Source: Limnochorda pilosa (GTDB taxonomy: Bacteria > Bacillota > Limnochordia > Limnochordales > Limnochordaceae). Taken from it: a stretch of 64,000 nucleotides of DNA. Below the pieces are notes generated by a model, which saw only the letters and a list, made by a program, of their open reading frames with translations, did no database searches and had not been told where the DNA came from. The stretch is taken from assembly GCF_001544015.1 (NCBI RefSeq), contig NZ_AP014924.1:2914001-2978000 (forward strand), given 5' to 3'. Both the position numbers and the translations under genes were made by a program. Every line of letters starts with the position of its first letter. Position 1 is the first letter of the stretch. Shown here piece after piece: positions 8,983-19,382 of this stretch.

Positions 8983-8991
8983 TGGTAGAAT
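8983..8991 (+). promoter_or_regulatory. Candidate extended -10 promoter for the HTH/TPR gene
   Basis: TGGTAGAAT matches the extended -10 form TGnTAnAAT, with no good -35 at 17 bp. It lies about 170 bp before the chosen start of the plus-strand regulator. The rest of 8747-9162 shows no gene on either strand beyond this element and the tRNA promoter. Confidence 0.45.
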
Positions 8992-9162
8992 ATGGTATCT
9001 TTTTCTTGTAACGCAAGCCTTTTCGTCGCCGGCGGCGGCCTCCGGGGGGCCGGCTGGGGACCTGTCCCCGCAGGTACGCCGCTTCCGCCGGGCCCGGCTC
9101 GGATTCGAACGCCGTGGGCGGCACGTGCGCGACGCTGGCACGATGATCTCGGGGGCACATCG

Positions 9163-10533
9163 ATGGCTGGCAATCCTTTCGCTGACCTCTTGCGCGACGT
9201 GCGCGAGCGGCACCACCTCTCTCAGATCGAGCTGGCAGCCGGCCGCTGCACCCGGGCCCACGTCTCGGCGATCGAGCAGGGGTATGGACGGCCGTCGGGT
9301 CTCCTCCTGCGGCACTTCCTCGAACGGCTTCCCGAGCGGCGGGCGCTGGCTGAGGCCTTTTGCGCGAGCTTCGCACCGCGCCCCGACTGGCTTCATGCCG
9401 GCATCTACCTGGCGATGAAGGGAGAGCGCGAGGGGGCGTATGCTGTTCTGCAGGCCATGGGGCGCGCGAGCGATCCCTCCTCCCCGCCATGGGCGGGCTT
9501 CGCCGACCGCGCTCAGGGGTGGAGCCGCTACCTGGCCGGTGAGGTCGACCGGGCCCTCGATCTGCTCACAGCCGCAGTCGATCTCCACCGCCGGACCGGC
9601 AGGTACCAGGAGGCCGGCCGCACCCTGTGGGAGCTGGGGCTCATGGTCACCGAAACGGCCCCCAGCCCGGACGCGCTCCTCCTCTTCAAGGAGGCCCGGG
9701 AGACGTGGGGAAACGCGGCAGAGGCCCGCGAGCAACGCTTCCACGCGGTCGTCTTCCACTCGGAGGCCAGGGCCCTGCGGCGCATGGGGTATTACCGGCG
9801 GGCCCAGGAGGCGGCGACGAAAGCCTGCCGCCTTTACCGGGCCGCCGGAGACCTTGCCGGCGAAGGACACGCTCTGCTCGAGCGAGCCTACGCCGCCCAC
9901 GAAGACAGGCGGAGGGACATGCTGCGCCCCCTCGCCGAGCACGCCCTGGACCTCTTCCAGAGATCCGACCACCACGAGTGCCTGGGGGTGGCCGAGCTCG
10001 CGGTCGGCATCGGCCTGTTGGACGGCGGCGAGAGCGGGGTGCAGATGGCCGCGGCGAGGATCGAAAGGGCCCAGTCCTTGCTCGCGGCGAGCCCCGGCGG
10101 AAGAGAGGCCCATGCCTTGTCGGAGCTGGCGCGGCTTGCGTGGGCCCAGGGCGACCTCCAGACCGCCCGGAGTCACCTGCACCGCGCCTTGGAGCAGCCC
10201 GCGTCCTCTCGAGAGCGGGCTGCACAGATCTGCCTCGCGGCCGCGGTCGGGCTGCGCGACTGGCCGCCCAGCCGGCAGGAGATCGCAGGCCTGGGCTGGG
10301 CGCTGGCCTCCCCCTGGGAACGCCACGCGTTCTTCCAGAGCGCCGCCCGCTTCTGCGAGCGGCTGAACCGGTGGAGATGGGCCGCCGAGCTCGGCCGCCT
10401 CATCCACCAGGTCTACGAGGGAGCGGCGTGGAGCACCGCCTCCGGCGGAAGCCCACGCCCGTTCTGGAGCCTGTTCCTCGACACCAGGGGGAGACGAGCG
10501 GGAAGCGGTCAGGGGGTCCGGCGCAACCGGTAG
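9163..10533 (+). CDS. HTH/TPR-type transcriptional regulator
   Basis: 456 aa from the ATG at 9163 (GGGGG about 8 bases upstream). An XRE-like helix-turn-helix occupies about residues 5-60 (FADLLRDVRERHHLSQIELA, THVSAIEQG-like RAHVSAIEQGYGRPS). The rest is helical repeats with alternating Ala/Leu/Arg and W/Y anchors (WAGFADRAQGWSRYLAGEVDRAL, YYRRAQEAATKACRLY), consistent with TPR-like repeats. This layout resembles peptide-sensing RRNPP-type or other HTH-TPR regulators, but no peptide partner or target operon is visible beside it. The frame continues upstream to 8992, but that part is low-complexity and lacks family features. It overlaps the convergent methyltransferase gene by 25 bp. Confidence 0.7.
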   Translation: MAGNPFADLLRDVRERHHLSQIELAAGRCTRAHVSAIEQGYGRPSGLLLRHFLERLPERRALAEAFCASFAPRPDWLHAGIYLAMKGEREGAYAVLQAMGRASDPSSPPWAGFADRAQGWSRYLAGEVDRALDLLTAAVDLHRRTGRYQEAGRTLWELGLMVTETAPSPDALLLFKEARETWGNAAEAREQRFHAVVFHSEARALRRMGYYRRAQEAATKACRLYRAAGDLAGEGHALLERAYAAHEDRRRDMLRPLAEHALDLFQRSDHHECLGVAELAVGIGLLDGGESGVQMAAARIERAQSLLAASPGGREAHALSELARLAWAQGDLQTARSHLHRALEQPASSRERAAQICLAAAVGLRDWPPSRQEIAGLGWALASPWERHAFFQSAARFCERLNRWRWAAELGRLIHQVYEGAAWSTASGGSPRPFWSLFLDTRGRRAGSGQGVRRNR

Positions 10534-11324
10534 AGGAGCAAGGAGCCGGTGCGGGCCACGGGATGCTCGCCGCCCTCCAGGCCGGCCGCCCGGGAGGCGG
10601 CCAGGAGAGCCTCATCGGGGTGGTGGTGCAGGCCGACCACGTCGTCCATGCGGGCGAAGCGCGTCGGGACGTGCGTGGGAACGAAGGCCATGAGGTGAAG
10701 CTCCTGATGGTGTCCCGCGCCATCGTATCGAGCCTCCCATGCCCACGCCCAGTCCGCCGAGTCTCTGCCGCCCGTCCGGTGGCCCCATCGCTGGGCCAGC
10801 TGGCTGTGCCGGTAGAGGGTGAGAAAGAGCCTCCCCCCGGCGCGCCCTGCCGGCGCTGCGGCGCGCCGCCCGGCACCTGGGCCTTGCAGGAGCGCGGCCA
10901 GATCCCGAAGCCACCGTTCCATGCGGTCCGGCCGTACGGCACCGGTGGTCCACGGGTGAACCACGATGAGATCGAAGGGGGCGCCGGGAAGGGGCGCCGA
11001 GAGGTACCGGGGATCCCGCCGGAGCCAAAGGACCCCGGGCGCCCGGGCTGAGGCCAGCGCCAGCCGTTCCTCGCTCACGTCAACGGCGATGAGGGCCGCC
11101 GGGCAGCGCCGGGCCAGGAAACGGCTGACCAGCCCGGTGCGGCACCCCAGCTCCAGCAGGTGCGCGGGTTCTGGCCCATCCTGGGCTTTGGCCAGGAGGC
11201 TCAGGACCTCGTGCACCAGAAGGACCCGGTCCCACCGTTCCAGGGCCCGCTTCCGGAACCCAGGATCGGGGGTTCCTGCGGGCCCCGGAGGGGACGCGAC
11301 GGAGGGGCCCACGGGACCCGTCAC
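10509..11324 (-). CDS. SAM-dependent methyltransferase, YqeM position
   Basis: About 271 aa with a class I Rossmann methyltransferase fold: HLLELGCRTGLVSRFLA (motif I), LIAVDVSEERLALA (motif II), then FDLIVVHPW. It follows rsfS directly, where Bacillus carries yqeM, also a predicted methyltransferase. The open frame extends further upstream inside rsfS, but that part is out-of-frame rsfS sequence. GTG 11324, five bases after the rsfS stop region, is the most likely start; no strong ribosome site decides it. Substrate unknown. The middle is rich in Gly/Ala/Arg (GPGAGRRAAAPAGRAGG), unusual for the fold and possibly a disordered loop. Confidence 0.75.
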   Translation of the reverse strand: MTGPVGPSVASPPGPAGTPDPGFRKRALERWDRVLLVHEVLSLLAKAQDGPEPAHLLELGCRTGLVSRFLARRCPAALIAVDVSEERLALASARAPGVLWLRRDPRYLSAPLPGAPFDLIVVHPWTTGAVRPDRMERWLRDLAALLQGPGAGRRAAAPAGRAGGRLFLTLYRHSQLAQRWGHRTGGRDSADWAWAWEARYDGAGHHQELHLMAFVPTHVPTRFARMDDVVGLHHHPDEALLAASRAAGLEGGEHPVARTGSLLLYRLRRTP

Positions 11325-11328
11325 GGGA

Positions 11329-11706
11329 TCATGGGCCGATCCGGACCCGCTCCTCCATGCGGGAGAGGCCGATTCTGGGGGCATCCTTCCAGAGCCGCTC
11401 GAGATCGTAGTAGTCACGGACCTCCTCGTCCATGACGTGGACCATGACCGAGTCGTAGTCGAGGAGCACCCAGCGCGCCTCCTGGCGTCCCTCGCGCCGC
11501 CGGGCATGGCCGCCGTTCGCGGCCACCCGCTCGTCGATGGCCTCCACGATGGCCCGCACGTGCGGGGGCGTCTCGGCGCTCGCGACGACGAAGTAGTCCG
11601 TGAGCACCGTCTGCTCGCGAACATCCAGGATCAGCACGTCGATGGCCTTCTTCTCCTCTGCCGCCCGGGCCGCCAGGAGCGCGATCTCCTCACCGCTCAG
11701 GTGCAA
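11329..11706 (-). CDS. rsfS: Ribosome silencing factor RsfS
   Basis: 125 aa, full length for the family. Conserved stretches are AARAAEEKKAIDVLILDV, TDYFVVASAE and EGRQEARWVLLDYDSVMVHVMDEEVRDYYDLERLW. RsfS binds ribosomal protein L14 and blocks 50S-30S joining when nutrients are low. The start is TTG at 11706 inside the 3' end of the LCP gene (17-bp overlap), with AGGAGG close upstream. It sits in the usual nadD-yqeK-rsfS-methyltransferase cluster. Confidence 0.96.
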   Translation of the reverse strand: MHLSGEEIALLAARAAEEKKAIDVLILDVREQTVLTDYFVVASAETPPHVRAIVEAIDERVAANGGHARRREGRQEARWVLLDYDSVMVHVMDEEVRDYYDLERLWKDAPRIGLSRMEERVRIGP

Positions 11707-13075
11707 CCACCTCCTGCGCCGTCTCCCACGGGATCCGGCCGTGGTCCAGATCCGCCGGGTTGATCGCCCAACCGTCGGGGAAGTCCGTGCCGAGCACCAG
11801 CCGCAGCGAACCGCCGTCGCCCCGGAGGGGGACCAGCTCGGGCTTCACAGGAAGCTCTTGGGCCAGAGCCTGCGCCTGCTCGCCCCACCCCGGCGGCGCC
11901 TCGATGCGGGTACGTCCCACGCCAAAGCGCTGGGCGTTGCTCACCTGCAGCACCGGGAACCCCCGGCGCTTCAGCTCCAGGGAAACCCGCCCCGCCAGGC
12001 CCGGCGTGCCCTTGCCGTTCACCACCTGGACTGCCGGCCGCTCCTGACCCAGCAACACCTCGGCCACGGTGCTTCTGAGCCAGAGGGGGTCCGGAACCCA
12101 GTAGCCCACGCCGTTCTGCATGCTGGCCGTGCCTGGGACCAGGCCGGTGCGAACGTCTTCGGGCTGGACCCGGGCGAGGGCCCGCGCCAGCCGTGTCAGC
12201 TCGTAGGTGGGCAGGTCCGTGGTGACCGAGCGCCGGTATTCCGCCACCAGCCTGGGGAGCTGCAGGACCGTCTCGGGCTGGAGCACCTCCCGCGCCAGGG
12301 CCTGGACGAACTTGAGCTGGCGTTCCACCCGGCCCCCGTACTCGCCCCGGGAGGGATCCACCAGGGCCACGTCGCCCAGGTTGTCGGCCCGGAAGCGGAC
12401 GTACTCGAGGGCCTGGTCGCCATCCAGATGCTGGTCGCCGGCGGGAAGGTCGATATAGAGGCCCTGGGCCTGGTCCTCGTAGCGCATCGGCCGCTCCACC
12501 ACCAGCTGCACGCCGCCCAGCGTATCCACGAGGCGGGCGAAACTCTCGAAGTCCAGGAGCACGTAGTAGTCCACGGGTACGCCCAGCAGCTGGGAGACGG
12601 TCTCCGCCGCGAGCCTGGCCCCCCCCATGGCGTACGCCGCATTCAGCTTGCGATAGCCTTGGGTGCCCGGAACCTGCACCCGGGTGTCGCGGGGGAGCGA
12701 GAGGACCCCAGCCTCCCCCGTCTTGGGGTTCAGGCTGGCCACCAGCATGGTGTCGGTCCGCTCCACCTGGTTCACCCGGGAGTCCAAACCCATGATCAGG
12801 ACGAAGACCCGGTCCTCGGCCCCCGCCGGCATGGGCGCCTCCGCCCGGTGTGACGTGGAGGGCGGCAGGTGCAGAAGGAGCACGTAGGCCAGCCCCACCA
12901 CCAGAAGAACGACGGCCGCCGCTCCCGCCAGAACCAGGCGGCGGCGCCTGCTCTGCGCCCTTTCCAGGCGCCTCTGCTCCAGCTCGCGGCGGAGCTGGGC
13001 TACCAGGTCCGGTCCTGCCGCCACGGACGAACCCTTCCCCTCGTCATCTCCATCACCTGGACCCCCCTGGATCAC
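11690..13075 (-). CDS. LytR-CpsA-Psr family protein with LytR_C tail
   Basis: About 461 aa. A cytosolic Arg-rich N-terminus is followed by one membrane anchor near residues 50-70 (LVLAGAAAVVLLVVGLAYVLLLHL). The extracellular LCP domain follows (FVLIMGLDSR, ERTDTMLVASLNP, LSLPRDTRV, KLNAAYAMGGA, VDYYVLLDF, ALEYVRFR with the catalytic Arg cluster). A C-terminal LytR_C domain carries VQVVNGKGTPGLA. LCP enzymes transfer undecaprenyl-linked polymers to peptidoglycan. GTG 13075 overlaps the yqeK stop (GTGA) with GGGGGAGG just upstream; a GTG 17 codons later is possible. Its place between yqeK and rsfS is common in Clostridia. Confidence 0.93.
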   Translation of the reverse strand: MIQGGPGDGDDEGKGSSVAAGPDLVAQLRRELEQRRLERAQSRRRRLVLAGAAAVVLLVVGLAYVLLLHLPPSTSHRAEAPMPAGAEDRVFVLIMGLDSRVNQVERTDTMLVASLNPKTGEAGVLSLPRDTRVQVPGTQGYRKLNAAYAMGGARLAAETVSQLLGVPVDYYVLLDFESFARLVDTLGGVQLVVERPMRYEDQAQGLYIDLPAGDQHLDGDQALEYVRFRADNLGDVALVDPSRGEYGGRVERQLKFVQALAREVLQPETVLQLPRLVAEYRRSVTTDLPTYELTRLARALARVQPEDVRTGLVPGTASMQNGVGYWVPDPLWLRSTVAEVLLGQERPAVQVVNGKGTPGLAGRVSLELKRRGFPVLQVSNAQRFGVGRTRIEAPPGWGEQAQALAQELPVKPELVPLRGDGGSLRLVLGTDFPDGWAINPADLDHGRIPWETAQEVVAPER

Positions 13076-13611
13076 CCTCCCCCGAGCATCAGGGCGTTCC
13101 GTGCCTCGAGGCTGCGCGGGTGGATGAGCCAGCCCCGGTCCAGGCAGTACCGCAGGGTCTGCTCCAGGCCGGCGCGGCACGCGGCCGCCAGATCCTCCCC
13201 AGCCAGCTTACGTAACGCCTCCACACCCGGGTAGCTCCGGCCCGGCTCGATCAGGTCCGCCGTGTAGACGATCATCTCCAGCAGGCCCATCCGGGCGCGC
13301 CCCGTGGTGTGGTAGCGGATCGCATCAAGCACCTGCTCGTCGGCGATGCCCAGTTCCTCCCGCACGAGCTCCGCTGCCAGCGGCCCGTGCAGGAGCATGG
13401 GGTTGGCACGCTCGACCTCGTCCACCACGATACCAGAGCGTTCGGCCTCTTTCAACAGAGCTTCCGGGGAAAGAGGCTTGGCAAGATCGTGCAGTAGACC
13501 CGCCACGTGGGCGGCTTCCCTGTCGGCCCCGAAGCGGGCGGCCATCACCCGGGCGGTTCCGGCCACCCCGAGGGAGTGCTCGTAGAGATCCCTGGGCAAC
13601 CGCCCTTCCAC
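13072..13611 (-). CDS. yqeK: HD-domain Ap4A hydrolase YqeK
   Basis: 179 aa. HD-domain ligands are visible as YEHSLGV, AGLLHDLAKP (HD), HGPLAAELV and IRYHTTG, and the family motif YTADLIEPGR is present. YqeK splits diadenosine tetraphosphate to two ADP. The start is GTG at 13611, 30 bp after the nadD stop. It couples to nadD and rsfS as in most Firmicutes. Confidence 0.95.
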   Translation of the reverse strand: MEGRLPRDLYEHSLGVAGTARVMAARFGADREAAHVAGLLHDLAKPLSPEALLKEAERSGIVVDEVERANPMLLHGPLAAELVREELGIADEQVLDAIRYHTTGRARMGLLEMIVYTADLIEPGRSYPGVEALRKLAGEDLAAACRAGLEQTLRYCLDRGWLIHPRSLEARNALMLGGG

Positions 13612-13640
13612 CCAGGCGGGGAGATCGGGGGTGGCAGGGT

Positions 13641-14324
13641 TCAGAGGGAGTCACCCCGAGAAACCAGGGACTCGGCGACGGCTTCTTCCGCCTCCGTCTC
13701 GACGTTCGCAGGGACGGTCCGGTAGAGGCCGTTCTTCTCGATGTAGTAAAGGACGGTCTCGGGCACCAGGTAGCGGATGGGCCGGCCGGCTGCCACCCGC
13801 TCGCGGATGTCGGTGGAGGAGATGGCCAGAGCGGGCACGGTCAGGATGTGCACCCGGGCGCCGTACTGGTCACCCAGCTCATCCACCGTCTCCCGCAGCT
13901 GGGTCACGGGGAACCCCGGCCGCGTGGCCGCGATGAACTCGCAGAGACCCAGGAGCCGGTCCGGCTCCTTCCAGGTGAGCAGCTCCTTGATCGCGTCGGC
14001 GCCGCTGATGAAGAAGTACTCCTCGTCGGGCCCGTACTGGCGCCTGAGGAGCTCGATGGTGTCGATGGTGTACGAGGGCCCGGGGCGGTCGATGTCGACC
14101 CGGGAGACCGCGAAGTCCGGGTTGGTGAGGGTGGCCAGGACGGTCATCAGGTACCTGTGCTTCGAGGTCGTGATGCTCCGATCGGTCTTGTGGGGTGGCT
14201 GCCCCGAGGGGACGAAGAGCACCCGGTGGAGCTGGAAGTCGGCGCGGGCCTCCTCGGCCGCCACCAGGTGGCCGTAGTGAATGGGATCGAAGGTGCCGCC
14301 CATGATACCGATGCGCGTTGCCAT
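13641..14324 (-). CDS. nadD: Nicotinate-nucleotide adenylyltransferase
   Basis: Makes deamido-NAD from nicotinate mononucleotide and ATP. GIMGGTFDPIHYGHL gives the nucleotidyltransferase GxFxPxHxGH motif, and SSTDIRERVAAGRPI gives the C-terminal SxTxxR site. About 227 aa. ATG 14324 matches the family start, although its GGAGG is only 2-3 bases away; GTG 14342 with AAGGGG at better spacing is the alternative. A roughly 20-residue tail after the usual YIEKNGLY end is acidic and specific to this protein. Confidence 0.96.
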   Translation of the reverse strand: MATRIGIMGGTFDPIHYGHLVAAEEARADFQLHRVLFVPSGQPPHKTDRSITTSKHRYLMTVLATLTNPDFAVSRVDIDRPGPSYTIDTIELLRRQYGPDEEYFFISGADAIKELLTWKEPDRLLGLCEFIAATRPGFPVTQLRETVDELGDQYGARVHILTVPALAISSTDIRERVAAGRPIRYLVPETVLYYIEKNGLYRTVPANVETEAEEAVAESLVSRGDSL

Positions 14325-14365
14325 CCCCTCCTGCGGCCCCACCCGGACAGCCCCTTGGCCGGCGC

Positions 14366-16877
<2,512 letters not shown>

Positions 16878-16879
16878 GC

Positions 16880-17191
16880 TCAGCCCTCAATCTTCTCGAT
16901 ACGGAGTCGGGTCAGCTCCTGCCGGTGGCCCAGCTTCCGGTGCTGGTTCTTCTTGGCCTTGTAGGTGAAGACCGTCACCTTGGGGCCCCTCAGGTGCTTC
17001 TCCACCCGTGCCACCACGCGCGCGCCGTCCACCACGGGGGTGCCCACCTTGCAGGTCTCCCCGTCGGCTACGAGCAGGACCCGCTCCAAGGCGACTTCGC
17101 CGTCGGCCGGGGCATCGAGGCGCTCCACCACGAGGCTGTCGCCCTCCTGAACCCGGTACTGCTTTCCACCCGTCTCAACCACAGCGTACAC
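16880..17191 (-). CDS. rplU: 50S ribosomal protein L21
   Basis: 103 aa, full length. YAVVETGGKQYRVQEGD starts the fold; the tail FTYKAKKNQHRKLGHRQELTRLRIEKIEG binds 23S rRNA. The start is GTG 17191 with AGGAGGTGA about 9 bases upstream. First gene of the rplU-prp-rpmA-obg unit. Confidence 0.98.
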   Translation of the reverse strand: MYAVVETGGKQYRVQEGDSLVVERLDAPADGEVALERVLLVADGETCKVGTPVVDGARVVARVEKHLRGPKVTVFTYKAKKNQHRKLGHRQELTRLRIEKIEG

Positions 17192-17237
17192 CGAGTCGTC
17201 TCACCTCCTGCAGCCCGGCCTGCGCACCCGCGTTGCG

Positions 17238-17267
17238 AGTATAGCAAAGCCCTTCCGCGGGTGTCAA
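17238..17267 (-). promoter_or_regulatory. SigA-type promoter of the rplU operon
   Basis: TTGACA (17267-17262), an 18-bp spacer and TATACT (17243-17238) on the minus strand, about 47 bp before the rplU start. A GC-rich inverted repeat (GGCCGGGG with CCCCGGGCC, about 17292-17315) lies between the rng stop and this promoter; it lacks a U-run and was not called a terminator. No long L21-type leader is visible. Confidence 0.9.
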
Positions 17268-17319
17268 CGCAAGGCACCAGGCCGACCGTCGCGGCCCGGG
17301 GACCATACCCCGGCCGCCC

Positions 17320-19020
17320 TCATCCTGACACGACCCGCGCCTTCGCGTAGGTCCGGAAGACGCGCGTGATCTCCACCTGGAGCTGCTGGCCCACCCGACG
17401 GCCCGCTCCTTCGATGTCCACCACGTACCCCTCGACCCGTGCGATGCCATCCTTGGGGTTCGAGATATGGGGCTCCTCCACCTTCAGGCTGACGACCTCA
17501 CCCTCCCGCACGGGCATGGCCTGCCGCTCGATCTCTTCCTGGCTGCCCGCGACCACCGACGGCTTCTCCACGTGGCGGTGCTCCATGCCCCGGACGTAGA
17601 CCGAACGATTCAAGTCCTGCTCGAGCCGCTTGAGGTTCGCCCCCCCGGGCCCGATGAGCAGCGCCGCCACGGACGGGTGGGCCTCCACCATGAACGCCCC
17701 CGCCGGGCTGGCGTGGGTCAGCTTGCGCAGCTCCCGCTCGAGCCGGTGAGCCACCGTGGCCTCCGACAGGACGCGGCCGCTCCCGTCGCAGTGCGGGCAC
17801 GGCTTCTGGAGGATGTCGGGCACGTTCTGCTTGGTCTTCTTCCGCGTGATCTCCACCAGCCCCAGGTGCGTGAAGCCGAGCACGTGGGTCTTGGTCTTGT
17901 CCTTGCGCAGCTCTTCCTCCAGGCGGCGCAGCACCATCTGTTCGTGCTCGCGGGAGTCCATGTCGATGAAGTCGACCACGATGATGCCGCCGAAGTTGCG
18001 CAGGCGAAGCTGGCGGGCGATTTCGCTGGCCGCCTCCAGGTTGGTCCGCAGCACCGTATCGGCCAGGTTGGTCGTGCCGATGAAGCGGCCCGTGTTGACG
18101 TCGATGCTCACCAGGGCCTCGGTCTGGTCGATGACGATGTAGCCGCCGCTCTGGAGCCAGACCTTCCGGTCCAGCGCCTTCTCGATCTCCGGCTCGATCT
18201 GGTACGACTCGAAGATGGGCGGACCCTCGTGGTAGCGGTACACCCGGTCCTTCAGGTTCGGCGAGAGGGTCTCCAGGAGCTCCAGAGTCTTCTGGTACTC
18301 CTCCTCCGAATCGACGACGAACTTGGTCACCTCGGGCGTGAAGGCGTCGCGCACCAGCCGGTAGACCAGGTCGTAGTCCTTGTAGAGGAGGGCGGGCGCC
18401 TTCTCCTCCCCCGCCTTCCGGCGCACCCGGTCCCACACCTTCAGGAGGAACTGGCCGTCTCGCACCAAGTCCTCCTCGTCCTTGCCGCCGGCGATGGTGC
18501 GGACGATGAGGCCCATGCCCTTGGGGCGCAGGCGCTTCGCCAGTGCCTTGAGCCGGGTCCGCTCCTCCTCGTCGTCGATGCGCCTCGAGACGCCCACGTA
18601 CTCCACCGTGGGCATGAGCACCAGGTAGCGGCCGGGAAGGGTCAGGTTGGTGACCACCCGGGCCCCCTTGGTGCCGATGGGCTCCTTGGTGACCTGGACG
18701 ATGACCTCTTCGCCCTCGTGGAGCACGTCCTTGATGGAGCGGGCCTTGACCCGCTCCGCGGGCTCGTCGTCTCCCCCCATCCCGTTCCGGTAGTGCGCCA
18801 GCGCGTCGTCGACATAGAGGAACGCGTTCCGTTCCAACCCGATGTTCACGAACGCTGCCTGCATCCCAGGCAGAACGTTCTCCACACGACCCTTGTAGAT
18901 GTTGCCTACGACCCGTTCGTCCTCGTCGCGCTCAATGTAAAGCTCTGCAAGCCGGCGGTCTTCCAGGACCGCGGCCCGCGTCTCGCCGTGGCCGGCGTTG
19001 ACCACGATCTCTCTCCGCAT
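17320..19020 (-). CDS. rng: Ribonuclease E/G family endoribonuclease
   Basis: 566 aa, longer than E. coli RNase G (489). An S1 RNA-binding fold at about residues 37-120 (VGNIYKGRVENVLPGMQAAFVNIG) is followed by the catalytic core with the two metal-ligand Asp segments (SIDVNTGRF and VVDFIDMD) and the Zn-link CPHCDGSGRV. A C-terminal KVEEPHISNPKDGIARVEGYVVDIEGAG segment resembles a TRAM-like RNA-binding fold. It cuts single-stranded A/U-rich RNA and processes rRNA. Location just before rplU-rpmA is conserved in clostridial relatives. ATG 19020 has GGAGTGA upstream. Confidence 0.95.
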   Translation of the reverse strand: MRREIVVNAGHGETRAAVLEDRRLAELYIERDEDERVVGNIYKGRVENVLPGMQAAFVNIGLERNAFLYVDDALAHYRNGMGGDDEPAERVKARSIKDVLHEGEEVIVQVTKEPIGTKGARVVTNLTLPGRYLVLMPTVEYVGVSRRIDDEEERTRLKALAKRLRPKGMGLIVRTIAGGKDEEDLVRDGQFLLKVWDRVRRKAGEEKAPALLYKDYDLVYRLVRDAFTPEVTKFVVDSEEEYQKTLELLETLSPNLKDRVYRYHEGPPIFESYQIEPEIEKALDRKVWLQSGGYIVIDQTEALVSIDVNTGRFIGTTNLADTVLRTNLEAASEIARQLRLRNFGGIIVVDFIDMDSREHEQMVLRRLEEELRKDKTKTHVLGFTHLGLVEITRKKTKQNVPDILQKPCPHCDGSGRVLSEATVAHRLERELRKLTHASPAGAFMVEAHPSVAALLIGPGGANLKRLEQDLNRSVYVRGMEHRHVEKPSVVAGSQEEIERQAMPVREGEVVSLKVEEPHISNPKDGIARVEGYVVDIEGAGRRVGQQLQVEITRVFRTYAKARVVSG

Positions 19021-19057
19021 GAAGTGTCACTCCAATCACCCCAATCGACGGGCAAAG

Positions 19058-19083
19058 GCGCGCCCGGACGGATCCCGGCGCGC
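19058..19083 (-). promoter_or_regulatory. Stem-loop in the rng 5' region
   Basis: GCGCGCC pairs with GGCGCGC around a 12-base loop, flanked by TTT on the 5' side and TTT on the 3' side of the minus strand, ending about 38 bases before the rng ATG. It could be a terminator, or a leader hairpin used for RNase E/G autoregulation as in E. coli rne. The 362 bases from 19021 to 19382 hold no gene that I can support. Confidence 0.4.
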
Positions 19084-19135
19084 AAACGTACCTTCAGCGC
19101 CCCGTGGCGCTGGAGAATCCGGAAAAGACCGAACG

Positions 19136-19163
19136 TCCCGCCGCGCCTAGAACGGCGGCGGGA
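19136..19163 (-). terminator. Probable terminator after the SpoIVFB-like gene
   Basis: TCCCGCCGC pairs with GCGGCGGGA, a 9-bp stem, followed on the minus strand by CGTTCGGTCTTTTCC. The U-run is interrupted, so efficiency is uncertain. It lies about 220 bp past the protease stop. Confidence 0.45.
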
Positions 19164-19382
19164 GAGGTGGGCACGCGCCCCACCCGGGCGATGGCTTCGC
19201 GCCCCCACGAGGTAGTATGGAACACTCTGGGTAGGCCATGCACGGGCTTCGGTCCGATTCCAGGAAAGCAGGTTCAAGCGGCACCTCCGAGCCGAAACAG
19301 AAACAGGCGGCGAACACGCGTTGGCATCTATACGATACCACAGGCTTCCCCGTCTGTCAAATGGGCTCCTCCGTTCTCCCCA

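Noticed and set aside
17292-17315. GC-rich inverted repeat after rng as terminator
   Set aside because: No U-run and a bulged stem; it may be chance in this GC range.
17467-19215. Long plus-strand open frame opposite rng
   Set aside because: His/Val/Leu-rich translation with no domain; it mirrors the codon bias of the true minus-strand gene.
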